Assembly: GCF_016904955.1 (NCBI RefSeq)
Contig: NZ_JADIKE010000037.1
Span: forward strand, 186,001 to 250,000
From: Dyella flava
GTDB lineage: Bacteria; Pseudomonadota; Gammaproteobacteria; Xanthomonadales; Rhodanobacteraceae
Length of the DNA stretch: 64,000 bases
Reading direction: 5' to 3'
Shown here: in pieces, positions 29,774 to 39,406 of the stretch
How the letters are laid out: each line of letters opens with the position of its first letter
Numbering within the stretch: the stretch's first letter is position 1
Notes under the pieces: generated by a model
What the model was told of the DNA's origin: nothing
Databases searched by the model: none
What the model saw: only the letters and a program-made list of their open reading frames with translations
Position numbers and translations under genes: made by a program

Positions 29774-32700
29774 ATGACGCGCGTATCGATCGGCCGCCGT
29801 CTTCACGGCGGGTTGGCAGGGTTGAGCCTTTTACTGATGATCGGCCTGCTGGGCGCCTGTCATCACGACAACGGAAACAAGCCCGCATTACAGGGAACAC
29901 CCGCGGCAAGCAGCACCGCACACGCCGCCTCAAACCAGCCATTTGCACTATTGTCGGCCAGTTCCCAGACCACCGACTCACGTACCGCGATTGCCTTGCA
30001 TTTCAGCGCCGCGCTGGCGTCCGCCCAACCGTTTGATCAGCAGATCGCCGTTACCGGCCCGAATGGCGAAGTGGTGAACGGCAGCTGGGATCTGCAGGAC
30101 GACGGCAAGACACTGAATTTCCCATTCGTCTCGCCTAATCAGCATTACGCCGTGGTGTTGCATGCAGGCCTGATGGCGACCGACGGACGCACGCTGGGAC
30201 GCGAGATCAAGCGCGATGTCTATTCCGGCAACCTGCAGCCGGCGATCGGCTTTGCGTCCACCGGCAGCGTGCTGCCGGCGCGCGGTTCGCGTGGACTGCC
30301 GGTGGTGTCAGTGAATGTGCACGATGCGGATATCGAATTTTTCCGCGTACACGACGATGCGCTTTCCGATCTGTTCTGCGCCTACCCGCAAAACAAGCAC
30401 CGCGACGACTATGAGCTGCAGCACGATCCCAACCCGTGGGACCGTTGCGAACACGGCGATCGAGAGAAGCGTTCGATTACCGACATGGGCGATCCGGTCT
30501 ACGCCAACCATTACAGCCTGGGCGGCGACCAGAACGAACGCACGGTTACCTATATTCCGCTGCAGGATGTGGCCGAACTCGCCCAGCCGGGTGTGTATAT
30601 GGCCGTGCTCAAGCAGGGGGGCACCTTTCTCGGCGGCTATGACACGGCGGTGTTTTTCGTCAGCGACCTGGGTTTGCATCTGCGCGTCTATCACGACAAC
30701 GCGCTGCTGCATGTCGCCTCGTTGCACGACGGCTCTCCGGTCAGCAACGTGGATATTGAAATCGACGATGCCAGCGGCAGCGCCAAACTGAAAGCCACCA
30801 CCGACAGCAACGGCAATGCGCTGATTGCCTACAAGGTGAATCCTGCCGATGTGCTGATCGCACGCCACGGCAAGGATGTGTCGGTGCTGCCCTTCAACAA
30901 GCCCGCGCTGGATGTATCCAACTTCGATATCACTGGCCGGCAGGAAGTACCGTTTGAAGTGTTTGCATGGTCGGGACGCGACCTGTATCGCCCCGGCGAA
31001 ACGCTGCGCGCCTCGGCGTTGCTGCGCGACTACGACGGCAAGCCGATGAAGCCGCAGGCACTGTTCGTGCGCCTGAAGCAACCCGATGGACGCAGCCTGA
31101 TCGACACGCGCCTGGAGCCCAAGGATCTCAACTATTTCGAGTTGAGCCAGGTGATTCCGGATGATGCGCCCACCGGTCTGTGGCAACTCGAATTCCGTCT
31201 CGATCCGGCCAGCAAGGAGGCCGTGCAAGCGTTCCCTTTCCACGTCGAGGAGTTTCTCCCCGAACGGCTGAAGGTGGATCTGTCGAGTCCGCAGGCGCGA
31301 CTCGCACCGGACGAACCGCTGAAGCTTGCAGTGACATCCAGCTACCTCTACGGCGCGCCGGCCGATGGCAACCGCTTCACCGCCAAGCTGATGGTGCAGC
31401 CGGAAGTGCATCCCCTGCCCAACCTGCCGGATACCTTTTTCGGCAATCCGCTTGCTGATGTGCCCAAGAGCGCGAACGATGTGCTCGACACCAAGCTCGA
31501 CGCGCAAGGCCATCTGGAACAAGACCTTACCCTGCCCGATGACGTAAAACCGGTAGCTCCCTTCACGGTGACAGTGTCGGGCAGTGTGTACGAAAGCGGT
31601 GGCCGCGCCGTCACCCGGCTGTTGAATCGCGTTTACTGGCCCGCGTCCGAACTGGTCGGCGTGCGTCCCTTGTTTGATCCGACGCAGGGCGCGGAAAGCG
31701 AAGGCCGCGCCTCATTTGAAATTCTGCGCGCGAATGTGGACGGCAAACTGGTCGCCGGCTCCCATCTGAAAGTGCGGCTGCAACGCGAGATCCGCGATTT
31801 CTATTGGCTGTACGAACACGGTGACGACTGGAAGTCGAACGCCAACGTGCAATTACAGCAGGTTGACGAAAAAGATATCGACGTCGCGGCCGGTCAACGC
31901 GTGCAGGTCGATTTCCCGGTCGAATGGGGTGGCTACCGGCTGGAGGTCTACGATCCTGATACCAAACTGACCACCGTCTATCCGTTCTTCGCCGGCTATA
32001 GCTGGGACGACGAAAACCTCGGCAAGGAAGCGCGTCCGGACAAGGTGAAGCTCGCGCTGGACAAGGCCCGTTATCGTGTAGGCGACACCATGCAGGTCAC
32101 GGTGACGCCGCCACACGACGGCCCTGGTGTGCTGCTGGTCGAATCGGATCATTTGCTTTACACGCAGAACATCCAGGCCACCGCTGGCGCGACCTTCGCG
32201 ATTCCGGTGACCAAGGATTGGGAACGGCATGACGTGTATGTCGTGGCACTGGTGTTTCGCGGCGGCGATGCCACCGAACACACCACGCCCGCCCGCGCGA
32301 TGGGGATCGAACACGTCACGATGGATCGCAATGACCGGCGCATTCCGCTGAAACTCAGTGCGCCGGCCATGATGCGCCCTGGCAATCCACTCGATGTCAC
32401 GGTGCAGGCAGATGGGCTCACCGGCCAGCATGCGTATGTCACCTTGTCCGCCGTCGATCAGGGTGTGCTGAACATCACCAACTACCCGGTGCCGGATGCC
32501 TGGGCATGGATGTTCGCCAAACGCGCGCTTGGCGTGGATGCCTACGATCTTTACAGCCGCGTCATCGAAGCGATGGATGGCGCCGAGGCCAAGCTCCGCT
32601 ACGGTGGTGACATGAGCGGCAAGGGCCTGCCGCATGCCGCACGGCTGAACCCGCGCGTGCAGATCGTGGATCTTTTCGCCGGCCCGGTGGCTTTCGATGC

Positions 32701-34759
32701 CCAAGGCAAGGCGACCTTGCATGTGCAGGTGCCGGACTTCAACGGCAGCCTGCGGCTGGCCGCCTTGGCCTATACGGATGATCGCTTCGGCAATGCAGAC
32801 GGCAATGTCACGGTACGCGCGCCACTGGTGGTCGAACCCAGCACGCCACGGGTGATGGCGGCGGATGACAAGGCGCAGATCAGCCTCGATCTGAAGAACC
32901 TTTCCGGCAAGGACGGCGTGGCCAGGATCAGCGTCAAGGGCGGCCATCTGATCAAGGTCGATGACGCCACCCGCGATGTCCCGTTGAAAGACGGCGCCAG
33001 CACCACCTTACTGATGCCGGTGACGGCACTCGGTGGCGCGGGTGTGGCAACCGTCGATATCCATGCGCAGCTCAGCGATTACCAGGTCGACCGCCATTTC
33101 GAATTCGCCGTGCGGCCGGCCTGGCCGGAGCAGGTGAGCACGGTACCGATGGCGATCGAAGACGGCAAACCCACGCGCCTGGACGGTTCACTGGCCGGCC
33201 TGATTCCCGCCACCGTAAAAACCCAGCTTACGTTGAGCACGCTGCCACCCCTGCCCTACAGCACGGCGTTGCGCAATTTGTTGCTCTATCCCTACGGCTG
33301 CATCGAGCAAACCACCAGCAAGGGTTACGCCGCGTTGTACATGGACCAGAAAACCGCCAAGGCGCTCGGCACCGAAGGGCTGAGCGACCCTGCGCGGCAA
33401 GCTGCGGTGGAGGGCGCGCTCGCGCGTATTGCCTCGTTCCAGGCCAGCAACGGGCACTTCAGTTTCTGGGGTGGCACCAGCCCGATCGAAACCTTCATGA
33501 CGCCGTACGTGGTCGACTTCATGCTTGATGCGCGTGACGCCGGATTCGCCGTGCCACAGGATGTGCTGCAGAAATCCCTGCAACGGCTCAGCGATGATTT
33601 GCTCGCCGGCGGTCATCCGTACTATGACTACGAGCACCACGATCACCTGCGCATTGCCGACGAGGCCTATTCCGGCTTTGTACTGGCCCGCGTCAACCGT
33701 GCGCCACTCGGCACCCTGCGCGCAATTTTCGACAACGACCGGCAGAAGCTGGTGGCGCCGTTGCCGCTGGTGCATCTGGGTATCGCGCTCAAGCTGATGG
33801 GCGACAACGAGCGCGCGCAAAAGGCGATCGATGAAGCCTTTGCCTGGAACAAGGAACGTCCCTGGTATGTCGGCGATTACGGCTCCGACTTGCGCGATCT
33901 GGCAACGATGGTGGCGCTCACTCACACCTATGGCATGAACAAGCCGGAGTACGACGCGAAACTGATCGACTGGGCGCGCAATGCCACCGCTGACGTACGT
34001 GCGACCGAGCAGAAGATTCCCTATTACCACTGGTCATGGTCGTATCTGAGCACGCAGGAACAAGTGGCCATCGCTCGCGTCGCGCATGCCTTCGATGCGG
34101 CCAGCAACACACCGCTTTCCGCCGCGCTGGTGATCGGCGGCAAGAGCGAGCCGGTTCCGGCTGACCAGTTCCTCTGGACGCGCAACCTCACCCCGGCCGA
34201 ACTGGCCAGAGGCGTCAGCGTGCAACCATCCAGCAAGGCCACCGTGTTCGCGACCTTCGATATCGCCGGCATTCCAATCAAGGCGCCGGCTGCCGATGCC
34301 AGCCAGGTCGACGTACGTCGTGCCTACTTCACCACCGACGGTCAACCGTGGAGCGGCGATACCCTCAAGGAAGGCGACACATTGATCGTCGAACTGACCA
34401 TCGAGGCACGCATGAACATGCCCGACGCCATGGTGACCGATTTGCTGCCCGGCGGCCTGGAGGTGGAAAACCTCAACCTGAGCGGCGCCGAACAATGGGC
34501 TGGCGTGGTGATCGACGGCATCAATATGGATCAACACACCGGGGCCGCCGACATCGTGCACGAGGAATATCGCGATGATCGTTATGACGCTGCCTTGAGG
34601 CTGGAACGCGGCAATGCGGCGCATGTGTTCTATCTGGTGCGCGCAGTCACGCCGGGCACTTACACCGTGCCGCCGCCGCTGGTGGAGGATATGTATCGGC
34701 CGGCGCTGCGTGGCATTGGGGCGATGCCGTTGGCGCAGTTGAAAGTGGTGGAGCCATAG
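29774..34759 (+). CDS. Alpha-2-macroglobulin family lipoprotein (thioester type)
   Basis: Very large envelope lipoprotein, 1661 aa, that traps invading proteases. ATG 29774 follows GGGAGGG by 4 bp; the frame is open upstream but without a signal. The signal peptide ends in lipobox LLGAC with Cys29 as lipid anchor. After several MG beta-sandwich domains (for example QEVPFEVFAWSGRDLYRPGE near 400) comes the A2M region and the thioester motif YGCIEQT, Cys1176 and Gln1179, so this is a thioester-bearing, covalently trapping form like E. coli YfhM. The C-terminal domain ends ...IGAMPLAQLKVVEP. pbpC follows, the usual partner: the pair is thought to trap proteases and repair the wall when the envelope is breached. 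Confidence 0.93.
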   Translation: MTRVSIGRRLHGGLAGLSLLLMIGLLGACHHDNGNKPALQGTPAASSTAHAASNQPFALLSASSQTTDSRTAIALHFSAALASAQPFDQQIAVTGPNGEVVNGSWDLQDDGKTLNFPFVSPNQHYAVVLHAGLMATDGRTLGREIKRDVYSGNLQPAIGFASTGSVLPARGSRGLPVVSVNVHDADIEFFRVHDDALSDLFCAYPQNKHRDDYELQHDPNPWDRCEHGDREKRSITDMGDPVYANHYSLGGDQNERTVTYIPLQDVAELAQPGVYMAVLKQGGTFLGGYDTAVFFVSDLGLHLRVYHDNALLHVASLHDGSPVSNVDIEIDDASGSAKLKATTDSNGNALIAYKVNPADVLIARHGKDVSVLPFNKPALDVSNFDITGRQEVPFEVFAWSGRDLYRPGETLRASALLRDYDGKPMKPQALFVRLKQPDGRSLIDTRLEPKDLNYFELSQVIPDDAPTGLWQLEFRLDPASKEAVQAFPFHVEEFLPERLKVDLSSPQARLAPDEPLKLAVTSSYLYGAPADGNRFTAKLMVQPEVHPLPNLPDTFFGNPLADVPKSANDVLDTKLDAQGHLEQDLTLPDDVKPVAPFTVTVSGSVYESGGRAVTRLLNRVYWPASELVGVRPLFDPTQGAESEGRASFEILRANVDGKLVAGSHLKVRLQREIRDFYWLYEHGDDWKSNANVQLQQVDEKDIDVAAGQRVQVDFPVEWGGYRLEVYDPDTKLTTVYPFFAGYSWDDENLGKEARPDKVKLALDKARYRVGDTMQVTVTPPHDGPGVLLVESDHLLYTQNIQATAGATFAIPVTKDWERHDVYVVALVFRGGDATEHTTPARAMGIEHVTMDRNDRRIPLKLSAPAMMRPGNPLDVTVQADGLTGQHAYVTLSAVDQGVLNITNYPVPDAWAWMFAKRALGVDAYDLYSRVIEAMDGAEAKLRYGGDMSGKGLPHAARLNPRVQIVDLFAGPVAFDAQGKATLHVQVPDFNGSLRLAALAYTDDRFGNADGNVTVRAPLVVEPSTPRVMAADDKAQISLDLKNLSGKDGVARISVKGGHLIKVDDATRDVPLKDGASTTLLMPVTALGGAGVATVDIHAQLSDYQVDRHFEFAVRPAWPEQVSTVPMAIEDGKPTRLDGSLAGLIPATVKTQLTLSTLPPLPYSTALRNLLLYPYGCIEQTTSKGYAALYMDQKTAKALGTEGLSDPARQAAVEGALARIASFQASNGHFSFWGGTSPIETFMTPYVVDFMLDARDAGFAVPQDVLQKSLQRLSDDLLAGGHPYYDYEHHDHLRIADEAYSGFVLARVNRAPLGTLRAIFDNDRQKLVAPLPLVHLGIALKLMGDNERAQKAIDEAFAWNKERPWYVGDYGSDLRDLATMVALTHTYGMNKPEYDAKLIDWARNATADVRATEQKIPYYHWSWSYLSTQEQVAIARVAHAFDAASNTPLSAALVIGGKSEPVPADQFLWTRNLTPAELARGVSVQPSSKATVFATFDIAGIPIKAPAADASQVDVRRAYFTTDGQPWSGDTLKEGDTLIVELTIEARMNMPDAMVTDLLPGGLEVENLNLSGAEQWAGVVIDGINMDQHTGAADIVHEEYRDDRYDAALRLERGNAAHVFYLVRAVTPGTYTVPPPLVEDMYRPALRGIGAMPLAQLKVVEP

Positions 34760-34786
34760 TGTTTCAAGATCAAGGCGTGCCTTACT

Positions 34787-34822
34787 CCCTCTCCCCTCCG
34801 GGGAGAGGGCTGGGGTGAGGGG
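34787..34822. repeat. REP-like palindromic repeat after the macroglobulin gene
   Basis: CCCTCTCCCCTCCGGGGAG ... GGGGTGAGGGG, 27 bp after the stop; inverted partner at 35008-35042 lies inside pbpC. Confidence 0.8.
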
Positions 34823-34976
34823 CCAAGGCTTGCCATCAGCTTCATCAATGCGACGCTCTGATTTATATGCTTCGCAGAAATGCTCTCTCCTCCACCCCTT
34901 TTTACGGCTATCTTCGAATTGCACGAAGGAAAGAAGGCGCTAGGACACACCTCTGAGTTTCGAGGTTAATCAGGAC

Positions 34977-37394
34977 ATGGCCACGATGAAGGCTACGGCA
35001 AGCCCGGTCCCTCACCCTAACCCTCTCCCCGAAGGGGAGAGGGGACGGATTTCGCGATATTTATGTCGCCCGCTCCGAACGCTGCTGCTGGGCTTTGCCG
35101 CACTCGTTCTGTTAGCCCTCGCCCTGGACCGACTGTTCCCACTTCACCTCCCCGCTCCCGACACCGGCAGCACTGTCGTCCTGGCGCGCGACGGCACGCC
35201 ACTACGCGCCTTCGCCGACAGCGACGGCGTCTGGCGCTACCCCACCACCACACAAAACGTCTCGCCGCTCTACCTGCAAGCGTTGCTCGCCTACGAGGAC
35301 CGCTGGTTCTACCGTCATCCCGGTGTGAATCCGTATGCACTGCTGCGCGGCGTGGTCGCAGCGGTAGATCACGGCCATGTGGTTTCCGGCGGGTCGACAC
35401 TGACCATGCAGGTGGCCCGCATCATCGAACCGATTCCGCACACGTTTACCGGCAAAATCGTGCAGATTTTTCGGGCGCTGCAGCTCGAAGCACACCTAAA
35501 CAAGGTACAGATTCTCGATCTTTATCTCGATCACGCACCCTTCGGCGGACCGATTCAGGGTGTGGAGGCAGCATCGTGGGCATATCTCGGCAAACCCGCC
35601 AGCAAGCTCTCGCATGCCGAGGCCGCGATGCTCGCCGTGTTGCCGCAATCGCCAAGCCTTCTGCGCCCTGATCGTCATCCCGATGCGGCACGACACGCGC
35701 GCGACAAGGTGCTCAGGCGCATGCGCGATGAAGGCTTGTGGAGCGATGCGCAGATTCGCGATGCCGAAATCGAACCAGTGGTCGCTCGATCATTGCGTGC
35801 GCCGCTGGACGCCGCGCTACTGGCCGAGCGCCTGCATCAGCAGCAGCCGGAAGCCCGGCGAATCGTCACCACCATTGACGCCAACCTGCAGCGTGCGGTG
35901 GAGGATCGCGTCAGCGATTATCTGTCCCGGTTGCCGCCGCGCACATCGGCGGCAGTACTGGTGGTCGACAACGCCACGCTCGAAGCGCGCGTCTACGTCG
36001 GCACGGCTGAATTTGCCGATCCGCTGCGGCTGGGTCACGTGGACATGGTGCGTGCGCCGCGTTCGCCAGGTTCCACGCTCAAGCCATTCCTGTACGGCCT
36101 CGCGCTGGACGATGGACTGATCACCTCGCAGAGCCTGCTGGTCGATGCGCCACAGGATTTCAACGGCTACAAGCCCGGGAATTTCGACGAAAGCTTCAGC
36201 GGACCGGTGAGCGTGGCCGAAGCCCTGCAGCGTTCGCTTAACGTGCCTGCCGTCGACGTCCTCGATCACGTCGGCCCGAACCGCTTCGTCGCGCGCCTGG
36301 CCAACGGCGGCATCGACCTGGACTTGCCGCAGGGGGCGCAGCCGAATCTTTCCATCATCCTCGGCGGCGCTTCGACGCGCCTGGAAAATCTGGTGGGGGC
36401 CTATACCGCTTTTGCGAATGGCGGTGTGGCCGGCGCACCGCGCTATGTGCCGGAACAACCCAAACAGACGCGACGCCTGCTCTCGCCAGGCTCGGCGTGG
36501 ATTATTCGCGACATTCTTTCCAACAATCCGGCTGACGTCGAAGGCGCGCCAATGGAAGGCACGATCAACGGGCATGACGCCGTTGCGTGGAAAACCGGCA
36601 CCAGTTACGGCTATCGCGATGCCTGGGCAATCGGTGTCACGGACAGCTGGACGATCGGCGTCTGGATCGGCCGTCCGGATGGCACGCCGTCACCCGGGCA
36701 ATACGGCGCCGTGACATCGCTACCGCTGATGTTCGCCGTGGTCGGCATGTTGCCGGACAATCGCACCCGCTTTGGTGCAGTGCAGCCGCCGGGCGTGCGC
36801 AAAGTGGACATCTGCTGGCCGCTCGGTGGCGCTGCAGCAAACACCCCGCCCGACCTATGCCGTGAAAGACGCACCGCCTGGTCACTCGACGGAGCAATTC
36901 CACCGACCTTTGCCGAACGTGATATCACCGCGTGGTCGGCGGGCCTGATCAGCGTGCGTGTCAATGCGAAAGGACAACGCCTCAGTGCCACGTGCCACGG
37001 CAAGGGCGAACACACCGTGCAGATCGCCCGCTGGCCCGCGCTGGCAGCACCATGGCTGAGCAGCGACGATGCCGCACGCGCCACGCTGCCACCGCTTGCG
37101 CCCGGCTGCGCGCCGGATTCGCTGGAAGTTGCCAGTCCGATTCGCATTGCCGGGCTTACGCAAGGCATTCGCTTGCGGCAAGCGCCAAACAGCACGCAAC
37201 CGCTGCGCGTGACATTACAGGCACTGGGTGCAACGGGTGAAGTGCAATGGCTGCTGGATGGACGTTTGCAGGGAAGCAGTGTCGGCAGCGCGGCGATGCA
37301 GTTGTCGTTACCGCAGGCGGGGGATCATCAGATCACGGCGTTGACGCGGGATGGTGCGTTTGCGCAGCTGGCGATTTCGGTGGATAAATCGTAG
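34977..37394 (+). CDS. pbpC: Penicillin-binding protein 1C
   Basis: Bifunctional inner-membrane peptidoglycan synthase of 805 aa. ATG 34977 is preceded by AGGAC. Order: short cytosolic tail, membrane helix LLLGFAALVLLALALDRLF near 40, glycosyltransferase domain with LLAYEDRWFYRHPGVNPYAL and GGSTLTMQVAR, transpeptidase domain with SxxK at Ser366-Lys369 (GSTLKPF), SLN near 420 and KTG at 539-541, and a C-terminal BiPBP_C-like domain. Residues 10-22 (VPHPNPLPEGERG) are translated from a copy of the window's palindromic repeat, and no later in-frame start exists before the membrane helix. It follows the macroglobulin gene, the standard pairing. Confidence 0.95.
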   Translation: MATMKATASPVPHPNPLPEGERGRISRYLCRPLRTLLLGFAALVLLALALDRLFPLHLPAPDTGSTVVLARDGTPLRAFADSDGVWRYPTTTQNVSPLYLQALLAYEDRWFYRHPGVNPYALLRGVVAAVDHGHVVSGGSTLTMQVARIIEPIPHTFTGKIVQIFRALQLEAHLNKVQILDLYLDHAPFGGPIQGVEAASWAYLGKPASKLSHAEAAMLAVLPQSPSLLRPDRHPDAARHARDKVLRRMRDEGLWSDAQIRDAEIEPVVARSLRAPLDAALLAERLHQQQPEARRIVTTIDANLQRAVEDRVSDYLSRLPPRTSAAVLVVDNATLEARVYVGTAEFADPLRLGHVDMVRAPRSPGSTLKPFLYGLALDDGLITSQSLLVDAPQDFNGYKPGNFDESFSGPVSVAEALQRSLNVPAVDVLDHVGPNRFVARLANGGIDLDLPQGAQPNLSIILGGASTRLENLVGAYTAFANGGVAGAPRYVPEQPKQTRRLLSPGSAWIIRDILSNNPADVEGAPMEGTINGHDAVAWKTGTSYGYRDAWAIGVTDSWTIGVWIGRPDGTPSPGQYGAVTSLPLMFAVVGMLPDNRTRFGAVQPPGVRKVDICWPLGGAAANTPPDLCRERRTAWSLDGAIPPTFAERDITAWSAGLISVRVNAKGQRLSATCHGKGEHTVQIARWPALAAPWLSSDDAARATLPPLAPGCAPDSLEVASPIRIAGLTQGIRLRQAPNSTQPLRVTLQALGATGEVQWLLDGRLQGSSVGSAAMQLSLPQAGDHQITALTRDGAFAQLAISVDKS
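35008..35042. repeat. REP-like palindromic repeat inside the pbpC coding start
   Basis: TCCCTCACCCTAACCC ... CCCCGAAGGGGAGAGGGG, read in frame as PHPNPLPEGERG. Inverse orientation to 34787-34822. Confidence 0.85.
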
Positions 37395-37464
37395 GGGCCA
37401 TGCACGCCTGTTTGCGCCTGCAGTGCTATCTGCAAGGCATCCATCGCTCTCGTCATGCCCATCC

Positions 37465-37510
37465 GCTCCTCACGATCATTCCGGCGAAGGTCGAAATGAT
37501 GGTGAGGAGC
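37465..37510. terminator. Long hairpin between convergent pbpC and the next gene
   Basis: GCTCCTCAC-G-ATCATT pairs with AATGAT-G-GTGAGGAGC (15 pairs, one mismatch) around a 14-nt loop. Placed 70 bp after pbpC and 48 bp before the stop of the convergent gene; probable bidirectional terminator. Confidence 0.6.
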
Positions 37511-37557
37511 AAACAGGTGTCGTGAAAAATATGCCCCCCAATGCGAGCAGCAGCGAT

Positions 37558-38280
37558 TTACTTCACCCGCTTCGCCGCCACCTTTCGCTTCGCCGTCTTG
37601 GACGTTTTAGCCTTCTTCGCCGCCGACTTCTTCACTGCGGGCTTACGCCGCACGCTCGCATCGTCACTATGCAATTCATGCCGATGCTGCACGCGCAATT
37701 CCTCGCGAAACGCGTTGGCGTAGCTCTTTAGCTCCTTCTTCTTTGCGGCAGCCAGTCCCGGGGTGTGCTCCAGATGCTGTTCCATCTGCCGTAGCAGATC
37801 GTAATCGTGATAGTCCCGATAAGGCTTCAGATCGAGATCTGCCGGCACCTTGCTCAGGCGCTCATCACCGACCGCCTTCACGTACTTCTGCATGAAGCGG
37901 TCATAAGCCTTCCAAGTGACGTTCTGCGCATGCACCGCCGCTTCTTCGGCGCGCGTGGCAATCTGGTGTGCATGCAGGTAGTGCAAGCCCAGTTGATCGA
38001 TCAGCGTCTTTTCCACCTCCTCGTGCAGGATCAGGAAACGATCCACATCAATGGTGCGGCCGCGGAAGCTGAATGACTTGGGCAGATGACGATCGATGTA
38101 GATGGTCTTGCCGTCCTGGCTGTAGCCGGCGAGGTAAGGGATGTCGTGCTCACGGTCGAGCTTCTTGACCCGGCGCAGGATGGCATCGAGCGCACGATCC
38201 AGCATCAGCGACGAGATGTACCAGTCAGGGGCCTTCAACTTCACATGCGGTGCATTGGGGTGACAGGTGTTCGACGGCAT
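37558..38280 (-). CDS. Uncharacterised protein with HEEVEK motif and Lys/Ala-rich tail
   Basis: 240-aa soluble protein, family not recognised by name. ATG 38280 has AGGAG 8 bp upstream; a further ATG at 38301 is less well placed. The first 190 residues look folded, with PYLAGYSQDGKTIYIDRHLP, then FLILHEEVEKTLIDQLGLHYLHAH, where HExxE plus later His residues recall a metal site, and a YRDYHDYDLLRQME segment. The last 45 residues are a run of Lys/Ala/Arg (KPAVKKSAAKKAKTSKTAKR), like histone-H1-type tails that bind nucleic acid. No operon partner. No signal peptide or membrane helix. Function unknown. Confidence 0.75.
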   Translation of the reverse strand: MPSNTCHPNAPHVKLKAPDWYISSLMLDRALDAILRRVKKLDREHDIPYLAGYSQDGKTIYIDRHLPKSFSFRGRTIDVDRFLILHEEVEKTLIDQLGLHYLHAHQIATRAEEAAVHAQNVTWKAYDRFMQKYVKAVGDERLSKVPADLDLKPYRDYHDYDLLRQMEQHLEHTPGLAAAKKKELKSYANAFREELRVQHRHELHSDDASVRRKPAVKKSAAKKAKTSKTAKRKVAAKRVK

Positions 38281-38443
38281 AAGCAGATCTCCTATCGGCA
38301 CAATTAAGAGGCGGTGCCACCGAGATTAACGCGTCGTTCCGGCAGTTACATGTCCATGTGACACCGGGATCGGCAAAAGGGCGTCATGTCAGGAAGGCCC
38401 CAGACGCCCTTGGCTGCCCGGATGGAGCCCCAAAACAAAGCAA

Positions 38444-39025
38444 TTGTTGTCGGAGCTTTGCCCGAGCGGACTCCAAAAACTATCCGAAACCAATGCTGTA
38501 AGGACGCAACTGGCGCATATCTGCGATGGCGTGCAAAGACTCCTCGACAACAACGCATCAACCATAGGTTCGGCAACGCTGCCTTTGGGCATGCGTGCTT
38601 TATCCGCTCAAGTTGATGACCCGCAAGGCCTCAAGAACCTGGATGAAATACATATTTCAGAGCAGTGGCTGCAGCGAAGCACAGATGAGGACCTTACAGG
38701 AACCATCACGCATGAAGCCTCACATATTTATGCCAATACTGCTGACAATAAGTACAACATTCCATACGATCCGCCGGCTTTTGAAAGGCTCGGTGCATTT
38801 AGTTCTTCAAATCCGACCAAGGCCCGGCAGATGTCGAGCAAACCTTCTCCGACAATGGGCCACCCGCCAGCATCGGATTTCGGTGATAGCAACGGGTATA
38901 CCTTTACGAAGGCCGTGAACAATGCATCCACGCTGGAATATGCCACGCAGGTGCTGGCGAGCGTGCCGCCCTTCGACTCCGACAATCAATCTGACGAGGT
39001 GTCGTTTCTTGATCTGCCGCGATAA
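38444..39025 (+). CDS. Putative HExxH zincin-like protein (possibly a fragment)
   Basis: 193 aa from TTG 38444; the frame is open back to 38330 without ATG or GTG, and no good ribosome binding site is visible, so the start is uncertain and the ORF may be the relic of a larger gene. It contains GTITHEASHIYANTADNKY: HExxH followed by Ser-His and a T-x-D about ten residues on resembles the M35 aspzincin / lysine-specific metalloendopeptidase arrangement (HExxH plus Asp), a domain often found at the C-terminus of polymorphic toxins. A later NNASTLEYATQVLAS fits the same fold's last helix. Base composition is lower in GC than its neighbours. Assignment is tentative. Confidence 0.5.
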   Translation: MLSELCPSGLQKLSETNAVRTQLAHICDGVQRLLDNNASTIGSATLPLGMRALSAQVDDPQGLKNLDEIHISEQWLQRSTDEDLTGTITHEASHIYANTADNKYNIPYDPPAFERLGAFSSSNPTKARQMSSKPSPTMGHPPASDFGDSNGYTFTKAVNNASTLEYATQVLASVPPFDSDNQSDEVSFLDLPR

Positions 39026-39135
39026 TGTGCCGCCCTGCCGCGGGACTTCAGCTTGACGATCAGACTTTTTGGTGTGATGGATGCGACTGGCAAGTCGTTC
39101 TTGCGAGCAAAGGTCCGCCTGACCACTGCAGAAAT

Positions 39136-39163
39136 GAAGAACGGCGCCAAGGCGTCGTTCTTC
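39136..39163 (+). other. Strong RNA hairpin
   Basis: GAAGAACGGCGCC and GGCGTCGTTCTTC pair over 13 bases (one G-T) with almost no loop. Could belong to a small RNA or the 3' region of the upstream transcript. Confidence 0.45.
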
Positions 39164-39205
39164 TATGTTGTCTACCGAAATCGACCGATCATCCTGATGG
39201 CTGGA

Positions 39206-39238
39206 AGCCTAAACCCCTGGTCTTCAGAGGCTTTTTTT
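39206..39238 (+). terminator. Intrinsic terminator-like hairpin
   Basis: AGCCT ... AGGCT outer stem with inner CTG/CAG, followed by seven T residues. It would end a rightward transcript 180 bp after the zincin-like ORF. Confidence 0.55.
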
Positions 39239-39406
39239 GTGAAGCAGATCCCATTGCTCCTCACAACTCATCGTCGCACGAACTTGCGCCCCATGGCTAC
39301 ACGACTAATTCACGCTTAACATTCAATGATTGCGGATATGGGCCGATAGAAGGTTGGCCCATTGGGGAAAAACGCTTCACCACATCTCGGTCGAGGGGCA
39401 CGGAGC

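Larger units (their letters stand above)
39026..39406. other. Gap with two hairpins, no confident gene
   Basis: Reading frames here (for example 39053-39319 on the plus strand) lack a start signal and known features. What can be seen is a 13-bp hairpin at 39136-39163 and a terminator-like structure at 39206-39238. The last 40 bp lead into the MASE1 gene. Confidence 0.5.
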
